64,000 bases of DNA from Bugula neritina (GCA_964035545.1 OZ037767.1:1492680-1556679); one strand, 5' to 3'. Positions 29,843-43,400 are shown, counted from the first letter of the stretch. Made by a program: numbers and translations. Notes: generated by a model from the sequence alone, not told the origin.

Positions 29843-29850
29843 CTTTTATA
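29843..29850 (-). promoter_or_regulatory. TATA box of cystine-knot copy 1
   Basis: TATAAAAG on the minus strand, 53 bp before the ATG at 29790, inside the block conserved with the opposite gene. Confidence 0.6.
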
Positions 29851-30717
29851 AGACTTTCAGGGTTACTTCTACCAATGAGATCTAAATTGTAAGATTAGAA
29901 ACCTGCACCAGAGCGTACCTATTAGGTAATCAATTAATTTTTTTGTCAGTATTTCCACTCTACATGATGCCAGATCTCCAGGGTCTACATGATGCTGTGT
30001 TATATTTATTTTCTGACAAATTTCACTTCCATATCTCCCTTTTTTGCTCAATTTATGCTCCATAATGCCTAATAATACAGGTATTACTCTCTGCTAAAAT
30101 ATTTTGCATTATTAAAAATTTTAAAGCGCTGTTTTGTTTACATGCACACTTCCAACAATATGTGCTACAAAAAACTAACAACAAAGACATTTGAAAATGT
30201 ATCTTTGAGCTGTCATTTAACAAACATAGCAAACATAGGCGACATTTTTCATTCAGTACCCAATTTATTTACTTTCTGATGTACATAGTAAGTAGTATGT
30301 TACATAGCCTCAAAGGATATCGAGATATCTAAAGCCTCACATGTCCATGTATGCTTGCCACTGTTGGTATATATATTTTTTTCGCTACCCAAACAGGACA
30401 AAGCAGAGATAGGTGAGGATAGGTGAGAAAAAAATATTTTGCAGCTACATGCAAGTTCAAGTTGCTGCTTCTAATTGTCAGGTCAAGCTTCTCAAGTGCT
30501 ACCTGTCACATCACGGTCAAAAAGTATGCGTGTCTGCAGTAATTTTTTCCACTCAAATCTAAACCATCCCATAAGTTTGGTCTATAAGTGTCTTTTATTA
30601 AATGTAATGAAGAAATATTTATTAATGTGGTTTCAGTGAGAGACTTGGTACAGTCTGGTACAAGAATTTCTAATCCCATGCCCCAAATCTGATTGGTAGA
30701 AGTAACCATGAATGTCA

Positions 30718-30725
30718 TATAAAAG
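30718..30725 (+). promoter_or_regulatory. TATA box of cystine-knot copy 2
   Basis: TATAAAAG on the plus strand, 60 bp before the ATG at 30785, inside the block conserved with copy 1. Confidence 0.6.
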
Positions 30726-30784
30726 TCAGAAAACCAATTCTCTAAACCAGTATTTCATCTACAATCAACAGGAAACACCAAAAA

Positions 30785-32606
30785 ATGGCAAGGGCTGCCA
30801 TCTTTCCTGTGAGTACAGATTATATTTACTGTTACAATATCTACTGTTTAACTCTAATGTTGTTTAAGTTGGTGCAGGAATAATTCTGTTAGCCTCAAGC
30901 AAATTCATACTTTATTAACTAGTATGTAGTTAAATAGAACTTCTTATGTTGAGATCTATAGAATATTTAATATAAACATAGACTGTTGACAATGAATTCT
31001 TGTAAGCTCTTAAGTTACCCTGACATGTGTGATTTTAGTTAGTAGTGATAGTGTCATTAGTGGCAGTGTCACATTGCCAAGACGACAGCTCCACCTGTAC
31101 CTTAGAACCAAGGAGTGATGGTTCACCGGGTGACCCTGCCTCATCTACTGGCCCCTGCACTGCTCAGGTTGCACAGACTAGCGATGTCGCTGCCCAAATA
31201 GAAAGCATGAGAACTGTCCTGACGGTAAGAAATACAAGGTCAAGGTTACTGTTGTGTTAAGATCTTTAGGGACATGCATGAAGTGATCCAGAGCTGTAGT
31301 ATTCAACTTATAAATTATGATAGTTTTACAAGCTGATAGCCACTAATTTTTATTTTCGTGTTATATAGCTGATATATATATATCATTATAATGCACACAC
31401 TTCTTAAAATAATAACTTTTGTCAAGTAGATTTGTATATTTTCTTTTTTTACAAAAGTATATTTAATAGATCTGCAAATATAATGTGATGAAAACTATTA
31501 TATAAGTTTATGGAAACAAACAATTATAATATAGTAAGAAAATACCTCTTCGTCCACATATATTTTGAATATAACTTCAATATGCTCAATTACACTTCAT
31601 ATTTACCAATCATATTTACATATGTTTACATCCTTTGTAACACATTTTATTACGAGTTGATTCCAACCGTTCATAGAGCTGTGTAACATACACGTCAGGT
31701 TTACTTTTGAATAAATCGTGTCAGGGAGTATCAGTTTTTCCCTATGCCACACCTCTTTGGTAAGTTTAGTTTTAAATCAAGCCAAGTTTAAGAGGACATA
31801 ACTTCTCATAAGGCTTTTTTTGAAGGGATCTGATACTGCAGAGGGTAGAGAACCATCGAGTGTCGACACGTCTGCTAGGAGCAGACCAATCAGCTTACTT
31901 CCTGTATCACCACTGTGAGTACATAACTCCAACTATTACATCCACTGTGAGTACATAACTCCAACTATTACATCTACTGTGAGTACATAACTCCAACTAT
32001 TACATCCACACATGTTCACACTCACACACATTCACTCACACACACTCACACACATATAATAAATGAAGCAAGTTTTAACATTTGTTAGGCTTGGCTATAA
32101 CACTGCAAGCCTCTTATAAACTATGGAGTGACATTTGTGTACTCACAATATATTTTATTTCCACCAGTGTTTCCTGGTGTCCCACAACGCCTGCTTTCAA
32201 CCAACCATCAACTGTTTGGATAGCTGGACAACTGTGGGGGGTAGTGCAGACGTCCTTTTTCAGACAAGGCCACAATGAGAGGATCTGTAGGACCACGGAA
32301 TGCAGGGGACGTGTATGTATTATTAAGATATACTAATTGAACTCATTTCAAATCAGCAGATATGTGAAACAATGTCTAATATTTATGTTTATATGGTAGG
32401 CTGCTCAACCGAGACGAGGGAGAAGATGTACGAGACCGAGGCCAGTATTCTGGAGAGGAGCTTGCATACAGAAGTATGTGTGGGTGAGACTGCTGGTGTA
32501 TAGAGGCACCATGCTAAGATGGCGCTACGTTCGCTTCAGAAGTGACTGCTGCTGCACTCCATACCGAATCAACTCATTGCCAATTGCTGGGCCAATCCTT
32601 GGATAG
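30785..32606 (+). CDS. Secreted Spätzle/neurotrophin-like cystine-knot protein, copy 2
   Basis: Five exons join in phase: 30785-30808, 31039-31224, 31826-31914, 32168-32312, 32400-32606 (651 nt, 216 aa). The signal peptide is residues 1-22 (MARAAIFPLVVIVSLVAVSH, cleavage near HCQ). Then come the CTLEPRSDGSPGDPA block, a Ser/Arg-rich linker and the C-terminal knot with Cys 104, 140, 145, 158, 170 and 198-200: WCP, GQLWGVVQTSFF, FWRGAC, QKYVWVRLLVY and RSDCCC. In the Spätzle family a propeptide is removed to release a knot dimer that binds Toll; here the equivalent cleavage site is not obvious. Compared with Spätzle the FW+G.C loop is extra. It lacks the Pro-rich insert of copy 1 after the signal peptide. 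A distant, different cystine-knot family cannot be excluded. Confidence 0.8.
31911..32008. repeat. 31-bp triplication of the exon 3 donor
   Basis: Three tandem units of CACTGTGAGTACATAACTCC...ATTACATC. The first unit straddles the real exon 3/intron 3 boundary (CCACT|GTGAGT), so two extra copies of the splice donor follow within 65 bp. A short CACA-rich run lies beyond. Confidence 0.95.
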
Positions 32607-34465
32607 AATACAATTCCTAGGCCAATCTTAGAAGAGAATATAATGTACTCTGATATATTATATAATTTTGGCATTTGTATTACAATGTTTTCTATTACGG
32701 TTTGATATTATGGTGATATGATAAATATAAATGTATAAAGTCTAAAACACAACTTGATTTTTTTGAAAATAAATAGGAAAAGCACCTGCCACTACTACCT
32801 GCCACTATTTGTCAACTTTGAGCAGAGAGTCTCAGTCTAGTAGCCAATAACCCATAATTTATTGTTAATACAAGTTTAGCTAATGAAATTTGTATTAGTT
32901 TTATAATGTGTGCGAAATGGAATCAGTGTCATATCTGGTGGTGGTGGTGGACTACTTCAGCAGGTACATTGTCGCTGAAAGGTTGCAGGATCATGTGATC
33001 ATACTATTACAAAATCTTTACTCACGATGCTATAATAAAACATAATATGCTACAAATCAGTAGCCTGTATATTATATGGTTCAAATTCTAGTGAAAAACT
33101 TTTCACATAAAAAATCTCACGCAAGCTTATAGCCGCCATCCCTGTGAAAAACCTCTGATAGAAAGGGTTTTTGTTAGAACCGGCTAAGGACTTGTTTAGA
33201 TGAGGCACAGGAGCAATTATGACTGGATGCTCTTCCTAACATCACCAATGACCTTTGTCGGGGTTCGAACCCATGACCTCGTGTTTACAAAGCAAATGCC
33301 CTGACCCCTCACATAAGCACATGGAAATATCCCATGCAGCAAATTTTCCAAATTTAAAACCAAATTTAATTTGTGGTCTAATTTGCAAGATTTATAAAAT
33401 GACCAAAATCCAAATTTCAGGATACTCGAAATTCATCATGTGTAACTGTTGGAATGCAATGTAACCCTTAGAGACATCAAATGAAACGTACACTAAACTG
33501 TAACTTTGACGACTATACTTAAATATTAATAAGAACGACTGTATAACTGATCAACATCTGGTGAGGTTTGAAGAAGTCTTGGTTTGATTTTCTAATTTTT
33601 TAAGCTGCTTATAAAAGTTATGAAAGAAGTTTTCTATCGCAAGATAAACTAGAAAAACATTAACCTATATAATTATAATTGAACTATATTTTGGTTACAT
33701 TGACTTGAGTTTAACACAACTATGCATGGCAAACTTGGGACCAAAAATATCATGAATGGTAAAAGCATTAGTATGAAACAACATGCAGTCAGTGTAGTTT
33801 AAAAATGCACAACATCAAAATACTCTTACAATAATATACTTAATCAGCACAGCAAGTAAAATACATAGTATTTAATTTTTACTGAAGAAAACAATCAACA
33901 TAGGCATTAAAGCATAATTTAAAATCAAAAGAAAATATACATCAACAGCATAACAACAAAAATACGAAATTAGAATATTTACATTTAGATAGTGAAATAG
34001 CCTATTTACATACTTGTAAAAATGTTACTACAGAGGGCACATTGGTCCACCCTTAAATCATAATAATCAAGCTAGAGAATGAAAACTAAAATGCACAAAA
34101 CCATATATAAGTGTTAACGAGATTCCAATCATCTACACAATTACTATAAAACTTCATTCTTTAAGTTATTAATATACAATATTATGATTGTATAAGCTAG
34201 CTATAGTTATGTATTGTATAATAAATATTTTTGGCACCCAAAATAAATTAAACTATTCCTATTAAATATCAATATTATGTAATTCATTATATTAGATGCA
34301 TATATTATTATTGTATAAATTTCAAAATATTTAAAATATAGATATCCCAGACAATACAATTGACAGGTGAACAGAGTTATTGCAACCCAAAGTAGACATA
34401 ATGTCACGAGATGATGTCGCATTGTAATGTCACGACGTAGTGTCACAGCATAATGTCACGCGGCC
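32607..34465. other. Intergenic, with one SINE copy
   Basis: 3' flank of cystine-knot copy 2 (AATAAA at 32768, about 165 bp after the stop), a SINE at 33130-33315, then AT-rich sequence to the 3' end of the RUN-domain gene. No other gene is seen. Confidence 0.5.
33130..33315 (-). mobile_element. tRNA-derived SINE copy (type 1, best preserved)
   Basis: Read on the minus strand: a tRNA-like head with B box GGTCATGGGTTCGAACCCCG, then a body GGTGATGTTAGGAAGAGC, ATCCAGTCATAATTGCTCC, TGTGCCTCATCTAAACAAG and TCCTTAGCCGGTTCTAAC. The copies at 27625 (-) and 35417 (+) share head and body, so this is a dispersed family transcribed from an internal pol III promoter. Confidence 0.75.
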
Positions 34466-37400
34466 TTATATCACTACAGCTTGACGAATGTTATTGGCAG
34501 AAAAGTATCGTTGAGATTTGCCCAATTTCGGATTTGCCTTCTCTTGTTGACCCAATGCAGCAACAGATGGCGATTGTCGAAAAAGAGGAAGTGCACCAGC
34601 GGGCTCTGTTCGCACTGCAAATAAAAATTTTGCATTAGAGTTATCTACCCAATACTCCCGGTATATAAATTGATAACTCTTAAATATATCAGAAATACAA
34701 TCTCACAAATGAAGCCCTAGACAAGAGTCAAAGCGAGCAATTTAAAACTGCTTCCAGTCAATAAAATAATCAGTACAAATGTGACAATATTTTCAATAAA
34801 AATGAAACAATGGAAAAATTAAAATGAACAAATTGATATATAAACCCTACAAGTAACCTACCCACACTTTATTAAACCAACATTTATCAATGTGATGATG
34901 GAATCTTTCCCAAAGCAGTTCACTGGCAGATTTTTAGCAAGAAAACAATTGATGAAAGCTAAACAACTTTTGATCACATGTTATTTTAGTTCGTGTGAGC
35001 AAAGTTAGACAACTCTAACTAAACAGAAAAATTCCCATGGAAACTTCAATATTACAGCACATGAAGACATATACCTTTAGTGTTTGCGGCAGACGTACCA
35101 TCAGGTAGACACTGGGTCTGTGTGCACGCCGTGATCACATCGTTATAGTTGATGTCCCACGTGTACAGGGAGAGGGGCTGGACAGACTGCACCATCTCCG
35201 AGTGCAACCGTCTGTCTCCCATGACCTTTGACCTCAAGTATGAGTCACCGTGGTAGTATTTGTCCATCAGCTGAGCATTGTGTGTGAGGATGGATAGCCA
35301 AAAGTCTAAACACTGGTAGCTGTAACATGACAGTTATAAAACTTAGACTACAGGATTTGAAAAGAACGCAGCCGAGTTTGTGAGTCGAAAAAGTTTCAAC
35401 AAATTTACAAAAATATTAATCTGGTTAGAACGCCAGCTCAAGGTCATAAGTTCGAATTGTGATGATGTCAAGAAGGATAGCCAATCATAATTGCTCCCCT
35501 GTCACAGTCTAAATAGTCCTTAGCCTACTTTAAACTCTTACCATTACTGGTTCTAAATATAGACTAAATAAACTTGATTTGTTCATTATTCAAAAGGTTA
35601 TATGATTGCCTAAAAGTTGAGAGGAACAAAGTAGACCTACATTGTGCTTTCTTGGTATGACCAGGTCATTCAAGTAGTCAAAGTTATTTGTACTCAAAAT
35701 ATTTATAAGGGCAGAGCAAGCAGTTATTGATCAACAGCTATAAAAGCTTTTAGTCATATTTATAGAATACAATTAGCATGATAAATTTACAATAACTGTG
35801 TACTGAGTAAAGAGAAAGATGAAAGCAGCTGTTCTGGGTATACTATTCACTTTAGATCATCAATTAAATGGCCGACTTCCTGACCAATTAGCTAATATTG
35901 AGTTAACTGTTAGAGAATAGGAAAGCAGCAACTAAGGCACTGCACGGTAAACATAATAGTATTAAACTGCCCTTTAGCTATACAACTTGCCAATAGTTGA
36001 TTGCATTATTTCAACAAATGTAATATTTGAGAGGAATAAGTTTTTTTCAAGTCTCCAAAATCTTGTATCAAAAACATGTCATATAAACAAGCAGGAAGTA
36101 CCACAGTTGAATGAATCTATCCCGTGAAATGCACAACTGGAGCTAGTGATTTACCTTGTAAAGTCAGGCAAAAATTTGAAATAATTTGTGGTTTAATCTC
36201 AACTTACTTTAAGGTTCCGACGATAAAGAGACAAAGTTTTAGATTTGGGTCGTTGAGCCGGAACCCGGAAATCTCCTCAATGATCTGCGAGAATATGTTA
36301 GTCAACTTTCCTACAGAATATCATTAGAGGTCAATGTGAACCGTGAGATCCACAAAACACACTTTATACTGTTTAGAAGAGCAAAGCTGTATTACACAGT
36401 ACCATTAGTCACTATAAAACTTTTGTCCCCACTGGGATTGGAACCCGAGACCTCTGGTTTGCAAACAGGTGTGCTAACCATTACACCACAGGGACTATTG
36501 GGTAAACTCAACATTACAGTCACAATATTCCAATTGCATTACCTTTTACAGAGGACACAACTCTGCGACGGAAATATTAAGTACATTTTAGATTTTCTAA
36601 TAACCCCAACAACTATGTATCGTGTCACTTTTCATTATGTGAGATTGAAACGCCCTACATGTCTAGATTACATCACATCCTGTACAAACCTGCTGACAGT
36701 GCAGATTCCTCCACAATATCCCAGATGCTGACTCGGGTTCGTATTTTCCCAATGGCCACGCTGACTAGTTTATGAGACTTGAGGCCGGTACAGAGTACAC
36801 ACTCCAGTGCTGAGACGAACTTCCATATCAACAGCAGTAGATCCTGCTGATCACACGAGTTCTACAATTAGATATATTAGGTTCTATGATTAGAGCTACT
36901 AGGTTCTATAAAAAGAAATATTAAGTTGTGAAGCAAGTCCAAAATTATGCTTTTGTTTAAATATAAGGCTGAACATAAAGAGGAATATCTTTTGTTGAAT
37001 AACAATTATTACTATACAATAATATAGTTTAATATAATTATATACATAACACAATAAATTATATATCAACTTAGAGATATAATATTCAATAATGAAAACT
37101 AACTAATTGCTGGGCTGATGTGGACTGCTGATGTTTCACCAAACTGTCTGCCAACTCAATGCAGGTGACAACGTCTGCAATAAACCAGAATGAGATATTA
37201 TTCTACAGGTGAGATATCATTCTACAGGTGAGATATTATTCTACAGGTGAGATATTATTCTACAGATGATATATTACTCTACAGGTGAGATATTACTCTA
37301 CAGGTGAGATATTACTCTACAGGTGAGATATTACTCTACAGGTGAGATATTATTCTACAGGTGAGACTAGAATCAGATATTACTCTACAGGTGATATATT

Positions 37401-40400
37401 ATTCTAACATATCAACAGTTTTATAGACAACTGAATATTGGAGTTACACGAAGTCAATAGAGACGAACCTAGGAGCTGTTGATCTGATAAAGTTGAGTTG
37501 AGACTCCCTCTACTTCCTCCGTCTGCAACACACAATACATAGACATCTAATGTTATAGCATAGACATCTAATGTGACAGCATAGACATCTAATGCTACCT
37601 GCATCCATCTACTACATATTGCAATACAATAAATTCCAATTAAATTTGTACTAATGTATATGGTGAAACATGCAAGTTTTACAATCAAAGTCACTTGCTA
37701 ACAAAAGCAGATAGTCACAACCTCTAACTCAAGTCACTTACAGGAAATGTCTATTACCGCCCACCTAGACTACTACCACCCACTCAGGGGTCTACCACCC
37801 ACTCACAATACTATCACCCACTTAGACTATTACCACCCACTTAGACTACTACCACCCACCTTGCTTCTGACGTTTCTTGAGGAAATCTGCAATGTGCTGC
37901 CAGCTGTTTGGTTCTCGAGGTGTTACACCAGAAGAGCCGGTTGCTATACCAGACGACAGATCACACAGCCTCTCTTTCAATTCTTTGGTGCAGTGACACG
38001 GGATGTTGGAGGGAGATAACAGCTTTTCTAACATTGAAACTTCACAGATCTTGTGCTGGGCAGGTTTTGATCCCTGTAAGAAACAACAGAATACTCTGTT
38101 ACCAGATTAATAGTTGACTATATGCACTTTAATTAAAAAGAGGATTTACTTTTCTAACCATGAAAACTAACACTTGAATGTTTGATGATTTTGAATTTTT
38201 ACATGCAAAGCTATTATGTTGTGATAAACTTTTAGAGCCATTTGAATAGAATCAAACAAAGACAACATTTTTTAAATTTCATTTGTAGAAATCCAAAACT
38301 GTGATCAATTATTAATGAAATATCTAATACGTTTATATTCAACTTTGACCCCGTAGCAACAGATAGTCTAGAGGAAAAAGACATTAATGTTAATTTCTTC
38401 AGTTTTATCACTGGCGAGCTAAATAAGCTAAATCACTACGACACGGTAGCAATCATTCAACATATGTAGATGGTGTGAAGTGGCCCTTACTAGACCAAGT
38501 GTAATATAATTAGACCCATCTCTATCTCATCTGTGTGTATGTCCGCTGTTGCTCCCAACGCCTAATCATTATCGATTTTGTCAGAAAATCAATAAATATA
38601 ACGGAAAGTTGCTGCCACTTGGAAGTCTCTATTGTTTATTCATAGAATAATATTACAGCACTAAAAGTTTATCAACTGCAAAACAGTTATTGCCCGATTA
38701 TGCAAATACTGAATCACCATAAACTACCACACTGTATGAGTCATGCGGGCAGCTGACATCACATCTGCTCCTGTACAAGATTTATACAAAACAGTAACTT
38801 TTATAATGCTACCACAGTACGATATTAACAACAGTGCTATGAGTTGAACACATTTCATAGGAATATTTTGACCACTACCGTTTGAATTATTGAGTATTTT
38901 TCTAAATTTGTAAAATTTGCTGCCTTTTCACAACTATCGACCCCACCAGCCTTTATTTATAGCTATAATGATGTTCACGCATCTTTGAGTGTTGGTAACA
39001 AATTATTTTATAAAGCCAAATAGCTGTCTTTTGCCCAACCAATTACAACAGTCGTAGTAGAAAATAATGGAGTCTTGAAGTTAGTAAAAGCCTGAAGGTA
39101 GTTTCATGCAGGAGTTATATTCTCATAAAACTAAGTACTAGAAAGAGAAGGATGGTTCACCTAAACAGCTGGCTAGTAGATAGGCATGTAATTAGCTCTA
39201 ATTATACTGATAGTATATTATTGTATTTATACTAATAGTCATACTGTATGAATAGCTTAATGCTGCCAATTGTGCATTTCCCAACCTCTGCCAGCAGCTC
39301 TAACAAACAACTGCTGACTCCCAGGTCTTTAGCAGAGGCAGCATAACTTACATAACTGGTGGCATCTTAAACACACACTACATTTCATCTACTTCACTGG
39401 TTTCCATATTATTTTCGCTAAATTTATGGTGGAAATATTTACATAAAAATGCTTAACAATAATTTGGTGATAGTGAGCTGTCTAGCATTAATTTATTACA
39501 ATTGCGTTAAATTCAAAATCTCAGGTTAAAATGAATCCATTATGAAATACTTAGAGTATAGAACTATGGGAATCCTTGGCTAATGACATAGTAAGGCAGC
39601 AGCTGCCAAACCCTTACCTGAAACAGTATAACGTGGTGGTCAGTGCTGTGTTTTCTTTCACACCCACTACAAGTCAGACAGCTGTTAGTCCTGCTGCCTC
39701 CACCAGCCGCACAGAAAGACGGCTGATCAAAGATTTCTTTCCACCATTTGTATTCACACAATGACCTCTTAGTGGTCCGCAGGAACGACAGATCAGGCAG
39801 AGGGTGTAGCTTGCTTGAAGACATCTTTGTGACAGCAGTTTTCCTAACATGATCTGGACCAAGGAGGGCATCGTCTAGCAGGTTGTTGATGCTTTCTGCA
39901 AGCTCTAGAAAATAGAGTCGGTTTTGAGAAATATCTCAGCTTTGCTTACCACTAAACATATCATGTAAAAAAATTCATATTCTACATCAACTGCGACAGT
40001 AACTGTATGGCTAAGTGAATCAGCAAAATTTTGGGTTTTAGACAACTTCACAACACAAAAAGAATGATAAAACTCCAGAGAAAATAGATATTTTAAAAGT
40101 ATCCTAATTTTATTTCTAAACTCAACGTGTATTTAACCAGAATATTAAGTGCAATATTCAATTCGAGGAATAACTAACGGTTTGGATTTTCTCCAAAGTT
40201 TCCCAAAAATAATCTCAACTAAAATACTGCCAATACAAATAATTAAGTAACATTACATATCCTACAGGTCAAAGTTCTTGACTATTGCACTTTGAGACAG
40301 CCATTATGTAAGAGAATGTTATGATGGCAGCTAGAAGAGCCAGGGTTAGAGATAGTATAAGCAGTTAGTAGTTCTAGTATTTAGTATATGCTAACATGTT

Positions 40401-43400
40401 CTAGTATCTAATATATTAGACTTTACACAAGCTAGCTATTATATAATAGCTTCAGAAATCAACACAGCACCTTGTAGCTTTATTCTCATTTTAGCAGTAA
40501 AAAGAATAATTTAAGAGAGAAATATGTATTTGTTAATTGCAGAATTTTACATTTAAACAGCTTTTAATATTTTCACAACTCATTGGATTCACTCATTTTC
40601 TATGTTTTCATCTAAAGCGTCACTTAATGTTCTCACATTATAATAAAAGGTCAACACAGTTCAAAATTCAATAGTGAAGAGCAGAATCAACAATAGTATT
40701 AGAATATCTACAGCAGGTAACTTTGGGAATACTTATGACTGAGCGATTTGTATTTAGAGTCCAAGTTTCTAAGTTCAAATGCCTGAAGCAAAGGTTAGGA
40801 GTCTCTACTAGTAGTGGAGTGCCTGTGTAAAGTGACTAAGTATTGATTGAGAAGTCCACTAACCAGAAAACAACATTAGCTAATCAATACTACTTCTCTG
40901 ATGACAGTCTTAGCTACACTCTAATGCTGCCACTGCTGTCGCTAACAATATGACTTTCCTAACAGCAGTACTTTATAATGTAACTAAAGACTTCAGACTA
41001 ATTGCATTTTCTCATACGGTAATATATTTATATGTATCATTTGCGGCTTTTTTTTATTGAATTTTCAAATTTTCAAACTTTTAAATGTCTTATTGTTTTT
41101 ACTACACAATTGCATTGAACTTTTATTACAAATAAAACCAATTCTTTTTAAATTTCTATAATTTCAAGCAAAACCAAAATAATTAAAAAACAAAAGATTA
41201 CTAATAATTAAATACCAGTAACATTGGTTTGAGCTATCAATCAACAATGTAGCATTTGTTAAACGTTAAAGGCCTATTTTAAAGTATGTGAACTTTAGAT
41301 TATAATATAAAAGAATTGCCTATGGAATGTAGCTGTTTCCAATTAGTGCATTTATGCTGATAACTATATGGAAACATTACTAATTATTATTAGACTTATA
41401 GAATAATGTTATTAGGTACTGCTAAACCATAAGAAGTGTGTTGTTGACCACATGCTGCTGTTGAAAGAGTAATTAATTAACTAACTAGCAAATGTATTGC
41501 AGCCAACAGCAATATTTATCAATGCTCTGAAGTCAATGAATCATCTTTCAGCTATCATACAGAGAGAAGATACTCCATGTTGGCAGAGTTGTGGTTCATC
41601 TTTAAGTTGATGATTGATAGATGAGTTGTAGTTGGAACTCTTTACAAGCAAAAGTTATAAAAATTGGTTTTTAAAGGGTATCGCCCATACTTGATTGTAG
41701 ATTTCATCAAACTAATGACTAGCTGACAGCTGATTCTAATAAAGAACATTTCCAACTCCATAAGGTATTAGCAGACGACAGTTACTAAGAGAAACTTTGC
41801 AGTTGACTCATCTATACACACAACAATTCATACCCTGTGTCTTTTTGTTCTGTTCCGATATCGTTGGTTCAGAGAAGGCATCGGGAGTTGTGAGTTCGCC
41901 GTGACCAATCACTCCGAGAGTGGGAGAATGAGTTCTCTTGTACTGCTCCCAGAGAGTGAGAGAATATCGCTTCTGATCAACTCCAGAATCTTCTCTTTCA
42001 CTGATTTCAGCCTGTACACAATCATGGTAAATCATCTCTAGTTAGTCATGTTGGGATGTTTAGAGAGTTGGTTACTAGTAACTAGTAGACAAATCATTAG
42101 TGACTAGCAGATGACTCACTACTAACTACTAAAATGATAATTCATTAGTAACTAACATATGAATCATTAGTAACTAGCAGATGAGATGGTGACTCATTCA
42201 TTAAAGATAAAATAGTTGATTAACCAAATTATTTGAAAGCAACATTGGGATATTAGTTCTACTAAACAAGTCATGTGTGATGGAGTCTACGCAAGCCTCA
42301 AGACTGATAAAATTAACCACAAGCTGAAACAAAAATTTGAGATTCTACAAATTGATTCTTCCACATGGAACATAAGGCTTGTAGTTGCACACAGTTGGGA
42401 GTTAGTGAACTACTTTTTCCCACCTTCGTTTTTATATCAGGCACACTTTGAGTCTTTGTACAGTCTCTTTCTGGTGAAACTCGCTCCGTCTTGACCTGTC
42501 CCCAAGTTGTATAGTTGTGTTTCATCTGTAACCAAGTGGTGGAGTTACCAATCTCCTCCATTCTCTGGGAATGTGTGGCATTGTTCTCATTGACGACTGC
42601 AAGTTCATCGGAAAAGCTGACTTTTTTAGTCAGAGTATCTGTTCCCTGGTTACCAGATCTTAGTCTAGGTGGCTTTGGTATCTACCAACATAACTAGTCG
42701 TTACGCTAAAAGGTCACAACTTCAAGGTCACTACACAAGGGCTAAATAGCATCAAGTGTTATAGAACGAGTCTATGAATTGTACTTTGAAAAAGTTTCTA
42801 ACCGCTCTATAAAACTCTTCTTCGACAACCTAATTCTACATTCAATGAGGAATTAGATTAAGTAGTTTACTATCTGTATCTGTTTATAACAGTAGCTAAC
42901 ATTTCAACACTGACTAGTAAATCATCCACTTTGACTACATTCATCACATAATAGTGTCAGTTAGAGATGCATTGCATATCTGGCAAATCTAATTTATACA
43001 ATACTGCATTGTACTAGTATTGAAGTAGCTGGCATAGTAGTAATGATATTACACTTGGTTTAGAGCTCTATGGTAACCAGATTAGATCTGGTATAAGCTG
43101 CAACAGGAGGAAGGGTGGGTTATAATACTTCAGCCTATTGCTCACAGGGGTGGAGTGAAATAAGATTGAGGGAGAGGAGGGTAGAGACAATCTAGGAAGT
43201 AGGAGGAAATAAAAAGAAATTAGAAAAGGAATACAGAGTTTATGACAATAAAAAGATGGCATTTAGAAATTGAACAATGGGCGTGAGAAGGGAAAAAAGA
43301 AGTGGAGCAAGATCATGGGGGGGGGGGGTTAGAAACGCATGGACCAGTAATGCAATAAAACAGGGGTGTATTAAAGAAAAGATCAGATATTGAGCAAGGA

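Larger units (their letters stand above)
29791..30784. promoter_or_regulatory. Bidirectional promoter region of the cystine-knot gene pair
   Basis: The 994 bp between the two ATGs contain two inverted, clearly homologous promoter-proximal arms. Arm 1 (about 29791-29930, read on minus) and arm 2 (about 30640-30784, read on plus) share CATTGGTAGAAGTAACC / GATTGGTAGAAGTAACC, TATAAAAGTCAGAAAA, CAATTCTCTAAACCAG and CAACAGGAAACACCA just before the ATG. The middle part (about 29940-30630) is not obviously symmetrical. Confidence 0.75.

Noticed and set aside
36424-36495. Functional tRNA gene on the minus strand
   Set aside because: Acceptor, A box and B box are good, but the anticodon stem is mismatched and the anticodon does not fit the Gln/Glu-like body. 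The flank matches another SINE-like copy.
37404-37694. 96-codon minus-strand ORF
   Set aside because: Only its middle (37469-37522) is a supported exon of the RUN gene. The rest reads through intron and a 20-bp repeat.
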